This document shows positions 51,992 through 61,612 of a stretch of 64,000 nucleotides of DNA, piece after piece; positions within the stretch are counted from its first letter, which is position 1, and each line of letters begins with the position of its first letter. Source of the DNA: JAVBMV01 sp031552145. Lineage in GTDB: Bacteria > Myxococcota > Myxococcia > Myxococcales > UBA5297. The notes under the pieces are model-generated. The model saw nothing but the letters and a program-made list of their open reading frames with translations, was not told where the DNA came from and ran no database searches. The stretch covers positions 326,956 through 390,955 of the forward strand of contig JAVBMV010000008.1 of NCBI GenBank assembly GCA_031552145.1. Direction: 5' to 3'. A program made the translations under genes and the position numbers.

Positions 51992-54900
51992 GGCCTGCGC
52001 GAAGAACAGGATCCTCGTCTTTCTGGCGGTCCTCTTCGCCACCCTCGCGTCGCTCTACTGCATCCACCGGGTGAAGCTCGACGCCATCCCCGATCTCTCT
52101 CACCCGCAGGCGATCATCTTTACCGAGTGGAAGGGGCGCAGCCCCAACTTGGTCGAGGATCAGGTCACCTATCCCATCGTCTCGAAGCTGCTCGGCGCGC
52201 CGCGCGTCACCGATGTGCGCGGCTACTCGATGTTCGGGATGTCCTTCATCTATGTGCTCTTCGAGGATGGCACCGACCTCTACTGGGCCAGGAGCCGCGT
52301 CCTCGAATATCTCTCGGGTCTGGAGCGGACACTTCCCGAGGAGGCGAGCCCGGTCCTCGGTCCCGACGCAACCGGCGTTGGTTGGGTCTTCCAGTACACG
52401 CTCGTCGACGCCAAGAGGCGGCTTGGCCTCGAGGAGCTGCGCACCCTGCAGGACTTCACGCTGCGCCAGGCCATCGGCGCCGTCCCCGGCGTCGCGGAGG
52501 TTGCGAGCGTCGGGGGCTACGAAAAGCAGTACCAGATTACGGTCGATCCGGTGGCGCTGCGCGCCAACGGTCTCACCCTCGATCAGGTCGCCGAGGCGAT
52601 CCGCGATTCCAACCTCGATGTAGGTGGCCGCCTCATCGAGATGTCGGGGCGCGAGTACTACGTGAGGGGGCGGGGCTATGTGCAGTCGCTCGATGAGGTC
52701 GAGCGGGTGGCCATCGCGGCGCGCGGCGAGGGAGGCGCGCCGCTGCTCGTCCGCGACATCGGCAAGGTCAGCTTCGGTCCAGAGCTGCGGCGCGGACTGC
52801 TCGAGTGGAATGGCGAGGGCGAGGCCGTCGGCGGAATCGTCGTCATGCGCCACGGCGAGAACGCGCTCGAGGTGATCGAACGCGTGAAGGCGCGCATCGC
52901 CGAGCTCACTCCTGGCCTCCCCGAGGGCGTCTCGATCGAGGTCGCTTACGATCGCTCGGCGCTGATCGAGCGCTCTATCGACACGCTGAAGCGCACCCTG
53001 ATCGAAGAGGCGATCGTCGTCTCGCTCATCGTCCTCCTATTTCTCTTCCACCTGCGCGCCTCGCTGCTGCCCATCCTCTCATTGCCCGTCGCGGTCTCGC
53101 TCTCCTTCATCCCGATGTTCCTGCTCGACATCCCCTCCACCATCATGAGTTTGGGAGGGATCGCCATCGCCATCGGCGCAACAGTGGACGCCGAGATCGT
53201 GATGATCGAGGCCAGCCTCAAACGGCTGGAGCACGCGCCACCCGGCGCCGACCGGCGTCGAATCCTCGCGAGCGCCGCCCGCGAGGTGACGCCCGCCATC
53301 TTCTTCTCGCTCCTCATCATCGCCGTCTCTTTCCTCCCGGTCTTCACGCTCACCGGTGAGGCGGGGCGCCTCTTCAGGCCGCTCGCCTTCACCAAGACCT
53401 TCGTGATGTTGGCCGCGGCGCTCCTCTCCATTACCTTCGCGCCGGCGCTCAGAGATCTGCTGCTGCGCGGCAAGGTGCGTCCCGAGGCACGCCACCCCGT
53501 CTCGCGCTTCATCATCAAGCTCTATCGGCCCTTCGTCTACGTGGCGCTGCGAAGGCCGAAGAGCACGCTCGCCATTGGCCTCTTCGCCATCGTCTCGGCC
53601 ATTCCGCTCGCGAAGCAGCTCGGGCATGAGTTCATGCCGCCGCTCAACGAGGGCGACATCCTCTACATGCCCACCACCTTCCCAAACCTGCCCATCGAAG
53701 ACGCTCGGCAGCAGCTTCAGGCGCAGGATCGCATCCTGATGCGCTTCCCGGAGGTGGCCTCGGTCTTCGGCAAGGTGGGGCGCGCAGAGACGGCGACAGA
53801 TCCTGCGCCGCTCACCATGGTGGAGACGCTCATCCGCCTGAAGCCGCGCGCGGAGTGGCGCAAGATGCCGCGCGAGCGATGGTTCTCGGGGTGGGCTCCC
53901 AACTTCATTGCGACGCCACTCTCGCTCCTCTGGCCAGTCGAGACGACCATCACCTGGGAGGAGCTGACCGGCGAGATGAACCAGGCGATGCAGTTCCCCG
54001 GCTGGACCAATTCCTGGACCATGCCCATCAAGACGCGCATCGACATGCTCACCACCGGCGTCAAGACGCCCGTAGGTATCAAGATCTTTGGCAACGACCT
54101 CGAGCAGATCGAGGAGGTGGGGATCGGACTGGAGAAGATCCTTGCCGGCGTGCCCGGCACGCGCAGCGCTTTCTACGAACGCTCTCTGGGCGGGCTCTAC
54201 GTGGACATTCTGCCCGACCGGGAGGAACTGGCGCGCCACGGGCTGACGGTGGGCGCCTTTCAACGCATCGTCGAGGCGAGCGTCGGCGGGCTCCACCTGG
54301 GCAGCACCGTGGAGGGACGGAACCGTTTCACCATCAATATTCGGTATCCACAGGCGCTGCGCGACGATGTCGAGCAGCTCAGGCTCATGCCCGCGCTCCT
54401 GCCCGCTGGCGAGGGCGAAGTCTCGCTCTCGCTGCCACTCGGGCAGCTGGCGAAGGTAGCGATCGCGAGCGGTCCGCCCATGATCAGGGATGAGGATGGC
54501 TTCCTCGCGGGCTACCTCTACGCCGACATCGACCAGGGGCGTTACGACATAGGCGGCTATGTCAAGGCGGCGCGAGCCGCGGTGGATGATGCCATCGCGC
54601 GGGGCGCACTCACGCTGCCCACTGGCTCCTATTTAAAGTGGACCGGTGAGTATGAGCTGATGGAGGAGATGGCCGCGCGGATGCGCATCGCCCTCCCCGC
54701 TACCCTGCTCATCGTCATCATCCTGCTCTTCATCTATTTCCGGAGCATCATCGAGGTGTTGATCGTGATGCTCTCGATCCCCTTCGCGCTGGTCGGCAGC
54801 ATTTGGCTCCTCTGGCTGCTCGACTATCGGCTCTCGACAGCGGTCTGGGTTGGGATCATCGCGCTGGTGGGCCTCGCGGCCCAGACGGGCATCGTGATGA

Positions 54901-55427
54901 TCGTTTACATCGACAACGCCTTCCATAAGCGCAAAGCCGAGGGGCGAATCCGCGATCTGAACGACATCATCTGGGCCCACCTGGAGGGAACCGTCCAGCG
55001 CGTGAGACCCAAGCTCATGACCGTGCTCTCGATGTTCGTGGGGCTCGTCCCGCTCCTCTGGGCCACAGGCTCGGGCGCCGATGTCATGAAGCGCGTCGCG
55101 GCGCCCATGATCGGCGGACTCGCTACCTCCGCCTTCCTCACGCTCGAGCTCATCCCCGTCATCTACACCTATTGGCGACAGGAGGAGCTGCTCTGGGAGC
55201 GGCTCGCCGACCTGGATCAGCGTGCCCTGCGTTGGCTCAAGTTGAGCAGCGCCTGCTTGAGTACTGGCCTTGCGGTCGTCATCGGCATGGGGGTGCTCCA
55301 CTTCTATGTGCCGCTCGAGAAACCCGCGCTCCTCTCGTGCATCTCTCTCGGTGCCATCATGGCCGTCGCTGGAAGTGTGCTCTACCTGATAGAGCGCCCC
55401 GCCGCCCGCCGCCTGGTCTGGCCCTGA
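51972..55427 (+). CDS. cusA: CusA-type heavy-metal RND efflux pump
   Basis: This 1151-residue RND transporter has 12 membrane helices and two large periplasmic loops. Helix 4 carries GGIAIAIGATVDAEIVMIEA with Asp406, the proton-relay residue. The periplasmic segment RIDMLTTGVKTPVGIKIFG and PPMIRDEDG keep the Met positions that line the Cu/Ag path of CusA. These features favour monovalent Cu/Ag over Zn/Co/Cd export, but the ion is inference. The gene overlaps cusB by 20 bp. The C-terminus has two extra hydrophobic helices after the usual end and finishes in ARRLVWP. Confidence 0.92.
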   Translation: MVSTIIEACAKNRILVFLAVLFATLASLYCIHRVKLDAIPDLSHPQAIIFTEWKGRSPNLVEDQVTYPIVSKLLGAPRVTDVRGYSMFGMSFIYVLFEDGTDLYWARSRVLEYLSGLERTLPEEASPVLGPDATGVGWVFQYTLVDAKRRLGLEELRTLQDFTLRQAIGAVPGVAEVASVGGYEKQYQITVDPVALRANGLTLDQVAEAIRDSNLDVGGRLIEMSGREYYVRGRGYVQSLDEVERVAIAARGEGGAPLLVRDIGKVSFGPELRRGLLEWNGEGEAVGGIVVMRHGENALEVIERVKARIAELTPGLPEGVSIEVAYDRSALIERSIDTLKRTLIEEAIVVSLIVLLFLFHLRASLLPILSLPVAVSLSFIPMFLLDIPSTIMSLGGIAIAIGATVDAEIVMIEASLKRLEHAPPGADRRRILASAAREVTPAIFFSLLIIAVSFLPVFTLTGEAGRLFRPLAFTKTFVMLAAALLSITFAPALRDLLLRGKVRPEARHPVSRFIIKLYRPFVYVALRRPKSTLAIGLFAIVSAIPLAKQLGHEFMPPLNEGDILYMPTTFPNLPIEDARQQLQAQDRILMRFPEVASVFGKVGRAETATDPAPLTMVETLIRLKPRAEWRKMPRERWFSGWAPNFIATPLSLLWPVETTITWEELTGEMNQAMQFPGWTNSWTMPIKTRIDMLTTGVKTPVGIKIFGNDLEQIEEVGIGLEKILAGVPGTRSAFYERSLGGLYVDILPDREELARHGLTVGAFQRIVEASVGGLHLGSTVEGRNRFTINIRYPQALRDDVEQLRLMPALLPAGEGEVSLSLPLGQLAKVAIASGPPMIRDEDGFLAGYLYADIDQGRYDIGGYVKAARAAVDDAIARGALTLPTGSYLKWTGEYELMEEMAARMRIALPATLLIVIILLFIYFRSIIEVLIVMLSIPFALVGSIWLLWLLDYRLSTAVWVGIIALVGLAAQTGIVMIVYIDNAFHKRKAEGRIRDLNDIIWAHLEGTVQRVRPKLMTVLSMFVGLVPLLWATGSGADVMKRVAAPMIGGLATSAFLTLELIPVIYTYWRQEELLWERLADLDQRALRWLKLSSACLSTGLAVVIGMGVLHFYVPLEKPALLSCISLGAIMAVAGSVLYLIERPAARRLVWP

Positions 55428-55481
55428 CGACCGCTGCCGCGGCGCTCCATGGCGGACCTAGAATCTTCGAACCCATATTGA

Positions 55482-55496
55482 AACCGCGACGCGGTT
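55482..55496. promoter_or_regulatory. 15-bp palindrome upstream of maeB
   Basis: AACCGCG and CGCGGTT form perfect arms around a single A, 67-81 bp upstream of the maeB ATG. This is the expected size and place for an operator. No known regulator consensus is matched. Confidence 0.4.
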
Positions 55497-55562
55497 GGCT
55501 CAGGCTGCGCCCACCCAAGGCTCTCGGAGCCTCAATCGCAACACCGCAAGGAGCGTAGTCAA

Positions 55563-57848
55563 ATGGCAATCACGTTCGCAGACGAGTCCACGAAACGAAT
55601 CAAAGAATCGGCGCTGGAGTATCACGCGCGTTCTCCCCACGGGAAGATCGAGGTCGTCCCCACCAAGCCCTGTGCCACGCAGCGAGATCTGGCGCTCGCC
55701 TATTCTCCCGGCGTCGCCGAGCCCTGCCTGGAGATCGAGCGCGATCCCGAGCAGGCCTGGTCCTATACCTCCCGCGGCAATCTGGTCGCCGTGATCTCCA
55801 ACGGTACGGCGGTGTTGGGCCTCGGAGATATCGGGGCGCTCGCGGGGAAGCCCGTCATGGAGGGCAAGGGGGTGCTCTTCAAGCGCTTCGCGGGGATCGA
55901 TGTCTTCGATCTAGAGGTCGACACCAAGGACGTCGATCTGCTCTGCCGTGTGGTGAAGAGCCTCGAGCCCACCTTCGGCGGGATCAACCTCGAGGACATC
56001 AAGGCGCCGGAGTGCTTCGTCATCGAAGAGCGGCTCAAGCGCGAGATGAACATCCCCGTCTTCCACGACGACCAGCATGGAACGGCGATCATCAGCGGCG
56101 CCGCCCTGCTCAACGCGCTGTCGTTGGTGGACAAAGCGATCGACAAGGTGAAGGTGGTCGTCTCGGGCGCTGGCGCCTCCGCTATCGCCTGCACCAACTT
56201 CTACATCGCCCTGGGCGTGCGGCGAGAGAACGTCCTCCTGGTCGACACCAGGGGCGTCGTCTATGAGGGGCGCAAGGAGGGCATGAACGAGTACAAGGCC
56301 GCCTTCGCCCGCCCAACGCACCTGCGCACGCTGGAAGAGGCGATGGTCGGCGCCGATGTCTTCCTGGGCTGCTCCGTCAAGGGGCTCGTCAAGCCCAAGA
56401 TGCTGCTCTCGATGGCGCGCGATCCCATCGTCTTCGCGCTCGCCAACCCCGATCCCGAGATCACCTATCCCGAGGCCATCGCCGCCCGGCCCGACGTCAT
56501 CATGGCGACAGGCCGCAGCGATTACCCAAACCAAGTGAATAACGTGCTGGGCTTCCCCTTCATCTTCAGGGGCGCGCTCGACGTGCGCGCGCGCGCCATC
56601 AACGAGGAGATGAAGCTCGCCGCCGCTCGCGCTCTGGCCGCGCTGGCCCGCGAGGAGGTGCCCGAGCAGGTCTCGCGCGCCTACGGCGGAGAGCGCTTCA
56701 AGTTCGGGCGCGAGTACATCATCCCTAAACCCTTCGACGATCGCGTCCTGGTCCATGTCGCGCCGGCCATCGCGAAGGCGGCGATGGAGAGCGGCGTCGC
56801 GCGGCTCTCCCTGAATCTCGAGGAGTATCGGGACTCGCTCAAGAAGAGTCAGAGCCGCAGCCGTCAGGTAATGAGCGGCATCGTCGCCAAGGCCCGGACG
56901 GGCCGCTCCCGCATCGTCTTCCCCGAAGGAAATCAGCTTCGCATCTTGCAGGCGGCGCGCATCCTTAGGAGCGAAGGGATCTGCGAGCCGGTTCTCCTCT
57001 CGGAGCCACAAAAAGTATTGGAGCTGATCGAAGAGCACCACCTCGACGAGCTGCGCGACGTCGAGATCATAAACCCTGACGCGAGCGAGCGCTTCGAGAG
57101 CTACGCCCAGCTCCTCTTCCAGCTTCGGCAGCGCGCGGGGATGACCATGCGCGACGCCAAGTCGCAGACGAGGGCGCGCAACAACTTCGCGGCGCTCATG
57201 CTCAAGCAGGGCGACGCCGACGGCGTGGTGACTGGCCTGACCATGACCTGGCTCAACGCCGTGCGCCCCGCGCTCGAGATCATCGGCACGAAGGCGGGCA
57301 AGGACACCGGCGGCGTCTTCATCCTGGCCACCAAGCAGGAGGTGAAGTTTCTCGCCGACTGCACGCTCAACATCGATCCGACGCCGGAGCGGCTCGCGCG
57401 CATCGCCATCGACACGGCCGAGCTGGCGAGCTCCTTCGACATTACGCCTCGGATCGCGATGCTCTCCTACTCCACCTTCGGCAGCGCCAAGGGGCAGAGC
57501 CCCGCCAAGATGAGGCGCGCCGCCCAGCTGGTGCGCGAGGCGCGGCCCGACCTCGAGGTCGAGGGGGAGATAGGCGTCGACGCCGCGCTCGACGCCGAGC
57601 TCCGCGGAGAGGTCTTCCCCTTCGCCAGGCTCTCCGACGACGCCAACATCCTGGTCTTCCCGAGCCTGGACGCCGCCAACATCTCCTTCAAACTGCTGCG
57701 CAGGACGACCGGCGCCTCGCTCATCGGCCCAGTGCTCCTCAACATGGCGCTTCCGATCAACGTCATGCAGATGGGGGCAGAAGTGGAGGAGATTGTCTAC
57801 CTGGCCGCGCTCACGGCCTTGAAGGCCCAGGGAGAGCGGCAGCGCTGA
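55563..57848 (+). CDS. maeB: NADP-dependent malic enzyme fused to a phosphotransacetylase-like domain
   Basis: This 761-residue protein has an N-terminal malic-enzyme domain (about 1-420). Its motifs include LAYSPGVAEPCLEIE, VFHDDQHGTAI, VVSGAGASAIACTNFY and ALANPDPEITYPEA. A C-terminal PTA-like domain (about 435-760) has IVFPEGN, GVVTGLTMTW and YSTFGSAKGQSPAKMRRA. It decarboxylates malate to pyruvate. The PTA-like part usually senses acetyl-CoA or other metabolites and need not be catalytic. The ATG has GGAGCG upstream. A terminator follows. Confidence 0.95.
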   Translation: MAITFADESTKRIKESALEYHARSPHGKIEVVPTKPCATQRDLALAYSPGVAEPCLEIERDPEQAWSYTSRGNLVAVISNGTAVLGLGDIGALAGKPVMEGKGVLFKRFAGIDVFDLEVDTKDVDLLCRVVKSLEPTFGGINLEDIKAPECFVIEERLKREMNIPVFHDDQHGTAIISGAALLNALSLVDKAIDKVKVVVSGAGASAIACTNFYIALGVRRENVLLVDTRGVVYEGRKEGMNEYKAAFARPTHLRTLEEAMVGADVFLGCSVKGLVKPKMLLSMARDPIVFALANPDPEITYPEAIAARPDVIMATGRSDYPNQVNNVLGFPFIFRGALDVRARAINEEMKLAAARALAALAREEVPEQVSRAYGGERFKFGREYIIPKPFDDRVLVHVAPAIAKAAMESGVARLSLNLEEYRDSLKKSQSRSRQVMSGIVAKARTGRSRIVFPEGNQLRILQAARILRSEGICEPVLLSEPQKVLELIEEHHLDELRDVEIINPDASERFESYAQLLFQLRQRAGMTMRDAKSQTRARNNFAALMLKQGDADGVVTGLTMTWLNAVRPALEIIGTKAGKDTGGVFILATKQEVKFLADCTLNIDPTPERLARIAIDTAELASSFDITPRIAMLSYSTFGSAKGQSPAKMRRAAQLVREARPDLEVEGEIGVDAALDAELRGEVFPFARLSDDANILVFPSLDAANISFKLLRRTTGASLIGPVLLNMALPINVMQMGAEVEEIVYLAALTALKAQGERQR

Positions 57849-57871
57849 GTAGCGGAACTTAGAGGGAGGAA

Positions 57872-57896
57872 GGGGCTTCTAACCACTTGAAGCCCC
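57872..57896 (+). terminator. intrinsic terminator after maeB
   Basis: GGGGCTTC (57872-57879) and GAAGCCCC (57889-57896) form a perfect 8-bp stem with a 9-nt loop, 24 bp after the maeB stop. A short T-containing tail (CCCGTTTGC) follows. This supports a separate transcript for nuoGHI. Confidence 0.65.
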
Positions 57897-57944
57897 CTCG
57901 CCCGTTTGCTATCGCATCCTCGCCTCCACCCACGGGGAAGTGCC

Positions 57945-59600
57945 ATGCCCGACGCAACCCAGACGGTCAATCTCACCATCGATGGCGTGCCGATCGGCGC
58001 GCCCGCCGGCACCAACCTGATCGAGGCCGCGCGCCAGCACGGGATCGAGATCCCCTTCTACTGCTACCACCCGCGCCTCACCATCGCGGCCAACTGCCGC
58101 ATGTGCCTGGTAGAGACGGCCTCTTCGCCGAAGCTGGTCCCCGCCTGCCAGACCCCGGTCACCGAGGGGATGAAGGTGGAGACGCGCTCCGCGCGCGTGA
58201 AGGAGGCGCAGCGCTCGGTGCTCGAGTTCATCCTGCTCAACCACCCCGTGGACTGCTCCATCTGCGATCAGGCCGGCGAGTGCAAGCTGCAGGATTACTA
58301 CATGAAGTATGACCATCAACCTTCCCGCCTCACGGGCGCGAAGAAGGTGATGAAGGAGAAGCGCCGGGTCTTGGGACCGCTGGTGGTGCTCGACCAGGAG
58401 CGCTGCATCCTCTGCACACGCTGCGTCCGCTTCATGCGCGAGGTGGCCAAGGAGCCGCAATTGGGCGTCTTCGGCCGTGGGAGCCACGAGGTGATCGACA
58501 CCTTCCCGGGGCAACCGCTCACTTCCAACTACGCGGGCAACACCATCGACATTTGCCCCGTCGGCGCGCTCCTCAGCCGCGACTTCCGCTTCAAGGCACG
58601 AGCCTTCTTCCTGACGACCACGCCCTCTGTTTGCACGGGCTGTTCGCGGGGATGCTCCACCTTCCTCGATTTCTTCGACGACACGGCCTACCGCTATCGC
58701 CCGCGCGAGAACAAGGCGGTCAACGACTGCTGGATGTGCGACCACGGGCGCCTCTCCTATCGAGAGCTGGTGACCGACCGCGCCCTCGCGGCGCGTACCG
58801 GACTGCGCGCGGCGAGCCGCGAAGAGGCACTCCGCGAGGTGGCGACCCAGCTGCGGAGCAGGCGCGGCAGCGGAAAGCTCGCGCTGGCCATCTCGCCCAA
58901 CTGTTCGCTCGAGGCGATGCTCGCCGCCGCCTTCCTGGCGCGCGAGGCGCTCTCTCTAGAAGAGCTCTATGTGACGGGGCGCCCCGAAGGAGCCGCCGAT
59001 CATCTACTGCTTCGGTCCGACAGGAACGCCAACCGCAAGGGACTCGAGTGGATCGCCTCGGCCTTCGGCCTGAAGCTCCGCTCCTACACCGAGTTGGTCG
59101 AGCGCGCGCGCGGCGGGGGCCTCGATGCGCTCCATGCCATCGGCGCCGAACTCCCTCTCGCTCTCCGCGATGACGAGCTCTCCCGCGCGTTGGCCGACCT
59201 CCGCCTCGGCTGGCTCTCGGTCCAGGCCGCCAACGAGACGCCGCTCGCGCGGGCTGCCCAGGTGCTCCTTCCCGCCGCGACGCACGCCGAGGAGCATGGG
59301 AGCTTCGTCAACTTCGAGGGCGTCATTCAGCGCTTCGTCGGGGCCTATCGGCCCAAGGGCGCGTCCGCGCCCCACTGGAAGCTGCTCGTCGAACTAGCAC
59401 GAGAGCTAGGGCACCCGCTTCCCGTCCCCACCAAGGGCGCCCAGGAGCTCTTCGCGGCGCTCTCGCCGCGGGTCCCAGAGCTCGCTTCCTTTCAGTGGAA
59501 TGCGGTCCCCCGATACCTGAAGGCCGACCGCGCCAAGTGGGCCATGGCCGCCGCGGCCGACGGTCGCCCCGCCGGCTACCGCGAAAGGAGCCTCGAATGA
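57945..59600 (+). CDS. nuoG: NADH-quinone oxidoreductase subunit G (short form)
   Basis: The protein has 551 residues from the ATG after GGGGAAGTGCC. It is a peripheral-arm subunit of Complex I. The [2Fe-2S] ligands are Cys40, 51, 54 and 68, and N5 is His100, Cys104, 107 and 113. N4 has Cys154, 157, 160 and 204. A fourth set (Cys230, 233, 237 and 265) matches the optional N7 cluster. The molybdopterin-like domain is much shortened compared with the ~900-residue enterobacterial form. It overlaps nuoH as ATGA. Confidence 0.93.
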   Translation: MPDATQTVNLTIDGVPIGAPAGTNLIEAARQHGIEIPFYCYHPRLTIAANCRMCLVETASSPKLVPACQTPVTEGMKVETRSARVKEAQRSVLEFILLNHPVDCSICDQAGECKLQDYYMKYDHQPSRLTGAKKVMKEKRRVLGPLVVLDQERCILCTRCVRFMREVAKEPQLGVFGRGSHEVIDTFPGQPLTSNYAGNTIDICPVGALLSRDFRFKARAFFLTTTPSVCTGCSRGCSTFLDFFDDTAYRYRPRENKAVNDCWMCDHGRLSYRELVTDRALAARTGLRAASREEALREVATQLRSRRGSGKLALAISPNCSLEAMLAAAFLAREALSLEELYVTGRPEGAADHLLLRSDRNANRKGLEWIASAFGLKLRSYTELVERARGGGLDALHAIGAELPLALRDDELSRALADLRLGWLSVQAANETPLARAAQVLLPAATHAEEHGSFVNFEGVIQRFVGAYRPKGASAPHWKLLVELARELGHPLPVPTKGAQELFAALSPRVPELASFQWNAVPRYLKADRAKWAMAAAADGRPAGYRERSLE

Positions 59601-60874
59601 GATTACGTTGGGGTGTCATCGCGCTGGCGCTCATCGGGCTTCCGGCGCTCTTCTTCGGCATGACGGCAGCCTTCTATGCCTTCGCGGCGCTCGGCGAGCA
59701 CCTCTTTACCGGAGGGGGGCAGGTCTTCAGCATCCTCACGCTGATGCTGCTGGGCGTCATGGCCTCGGCGGGTCTCCTCACCATCGGAGACCGAAAGTGG
59801 GGCGCGGCCATGCAGGATCGCATGGGTCCCAACCGCGCCAACATCGGCCGCTTCACCTTGAACGGCCTGCCCCATTTCGTCGCCGATGCGCTGAAGATGC
59901 TCTTCAAGGAAGACTTCACGCCTACGCGCGCCTCGCGCTTCATCTACAAGCTGGCCCCGCTCCTCTCCTTCTTTCCCGCCGTGTGCCTCTTCGCCATCGT
60001 GCCCGTCGCCCCGCGCGTGGAGCTCTTCGGCGTGCGCGTCGGACTCCAGGTGGCCAATCCCGACTTCGGCATCCTCTATCTCTTCGCCATCGCCTCCTTG
60101 GCCGTCTACGGGACAGCGCTGGCCGGCTGGGCCTCGAACAATAAGCTGGCGCTCCTAGGAGGCATCAGAGCCTCCTCGCAGATGATCGGCTATGAAGTCG
60201 CGCTGGGGCTCTCGGTGGTGGGCGCCATCATCGCCTTCTCGACGCTGCGCCTCGAGACAATGGTCGATCTGCAATCGGCCTGGCTCTGGGGTGGCGAGAC
60301 CGCTTTCGATGTGGGGCTTCCTGCCTGGGGCATCTTCCTCCAGCCCATTGGCTTCCTGCTCTTCCTCACGGCCTCCTTCGCCGAGACGAAGCGCCCTCCA
60401 TTCGATGCTCCGGAGGGCGAGAGCGAGATCGTCGGCTACTTCGTCGAATACTCCGGCATGCGCTTCGGCCTCTTCATGATCTCCGAATATGTCGAGGTGG
60501 TGGTGCTCTCGGGCGTCCTAACCGCGGTCTTCTTCGGCGGCTATCACCTTCCCTTCGGCGAGTCATGGCTCCTCGCCCAGGTGGGACCCTTCTGGCTCGC
60601 CTGCCTCCAGGGAATGGCCTTCTGGCTGAAGATGCTGCTGCTCGTCCTGCTACAGCTCCTCATCCGATGGGCCTACCCACGCTTCCGATATGACCAGATC
60701 CAGAGCCTGGGCTGGAAGTTGCTGCTCCCCGTCGGCCTGGTCAACGTCTTCGCGACCGGCGCGCTCGTGCTCCTCGATCCGGAGCTGAAGCTCCTCGCCC
60801 TCTTCGGCTTCCTGGAGCTCGGTATCATGGCGATGATGGTCGGTATCAAGCGCGCTCCGGCGCTCGCCCACTGA
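59597..60874 (+). CDS. nuoH: NADH-quinone oxidoreductase subunit H
   Basis: This 425-residue integral membrane subunit contributes to the quinone site. Diagnostic segments are the cytoplasmic MGPNRANIGRFTLNGLPHFV, GGIRASSQMIGYEVALGL and FAETKRPPFDAPEGESEIV followed by GYFVEYSGMRFGLF. AAAGGAG lies before the ATG, which overlaps the nuoG stop. It is somewhat longer than the usual 330 residues because of an extended N-terminus and an extra membrane segment near 320-345. Confidence 0.95.
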   Translation: MRLRWGVIALALIGLPALFFGMTAAFYAFAALGEHLFTGGGQVFSILTLMLLGVMASAGLLTIGDRKWGAAMQDRMGPNRANIGRFTLNGLPHFVADALKMLFKEDFTPTRASRFIYKLAPLLSFFPAVCLFAIVPVAPRVELFGVRVGLQVANPDFGILYLFAIASLAVYGTALAGWASNNKLALLGGIRASSQMIGYEVALGLSVVGAIIAFSTLRLETMVDLQSAWLWGGETAFDVGLPAWGIFLQPIGFLLFLTASFAETKRPPFDAPEGESEIVGYFVEYSGMRFGLFMISEYVEVVVLSGVLTAVFFGGYHLPFGESWLLAQVGPFWLACLQGMAFWLKMLLLVLLQLLIRWAYPRFRYDQIQSLGWKLLLPVGLVNVFATGALVLLDPELKLLALFGFLELGIMAMMVGIKRAPALAH

Positions 60875-60887
60875 GAGAGAGGTCGTC

Positions 60888-61535
60888 GTGCCCTATAAAG
60901 TTCCACAAGCACAGAAGATGAACCTCTCGGAGCGCCTCTATTTCGCCGAGGCGATCCGCGGCGTCGGGGTGCTCGCCAAGCACTTCTTTCAGAACATCTT
61001 CGGCAAGCGCGATCCGAACACCGACATCCTGGAGCGGCGCGGCCTGGCCCGCATCTCGACGGTGCAATACCCCGAGGAGAAGATCCCCTACCCTCGAGGC
61101 TATCGAGGCGTGCACAGGCTGGTGCCTCGAGAAGACGGTTCACCGCGCTGCGTCGCCTGCTACATGTGTGCCACGGTCTGCCCCGCCCAGTGCATCTACA
61201 TCGAGGCGGGCGAGACGGAGCGCGAAAGCCCCAACAGCGGCGACGCGGTCATCGAGAAGTTCCCCACCAAGTTCGTCATCGACGAGCTGCGCTGCGTCGT
61301 CTGCGGCTTCTGTGTCGAAGCCTGCCCCAAGGACGCCATCCGCATGGACACGGCGGAGCACGCGCCCCCCTATGAAGAGCGGCCCAGCTTCAACTGGCCC
61401 ATCCCCAAGCTACTGCGAGGGCCCGCCGTCTCGCACCCATCCGATCCCTGGGAGAAGCGCGAGAGTTCCAGCGCGCCTCCGGAGCAGCACAAAGAGGCCC
61501 ACACCGGGGTTTCCACCACGCCGCACGATTCCTGA
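60888..61535 (+). CDS. nuoI: NADH-quinone oxidoreductase subunit I
   Basis: This 215-residue subunit has two [4Fe-4S] motifs, CVACYMCATVCPAQC and CVVCGFCVEACPKD, corresponding to clusters N6a and N6b. The start is the GTG after GAGAGAGGTCGTC. The Pro/Ser-rich C-terminal tail (about 180-215) is longer than usual and probably disordered. nuoJ to nuoN do not follow. The next gene converges, so the Complex I genes are split across the genome. Confidence 0.95.
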   Translation: MPYKVPQAQKMNLSERLYFAEAIRGVGVLAKHFFQNIFGKRDPNTDILERRGLARISTVQYPEEKIPYPRGYRGVHRLVPREDGSPRCVACYMCATVCPAQCIYIEAGETERESPNSGDAVIEKFPTKFVIDELRCVVCGFCVEACPKDAIRMDTAEHAPPYEERPSFNWPIPKLLRGPAVSHPSDPWEKRESSSAPPEQHKEAHTGVSTTPHDS

Positions 61536-61567
61536 TCGTCCCGGCGACACCCCCAACAATCCAGGGT

Positions 61568-61594
61568 GCAGGGGCGACCACCGGTCACCCCTGC
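61568..61594. terminator. hairpin between nuoI and the vWA lipoprotein gene
   Basis: GCAGGGG (61568-61574) pairs with CCCCTGC (61588-61594). An inner GACC/GGTC pair lies around ACC, with one mismatch between. It lies in the 77-bp gap between two converging genes. No T-run is present, so it is a probable but unproven terminator. Confidence 0.5.
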
Positions 61595-61612
61595 CGCGCC
61601 GCGGGCATCGCG

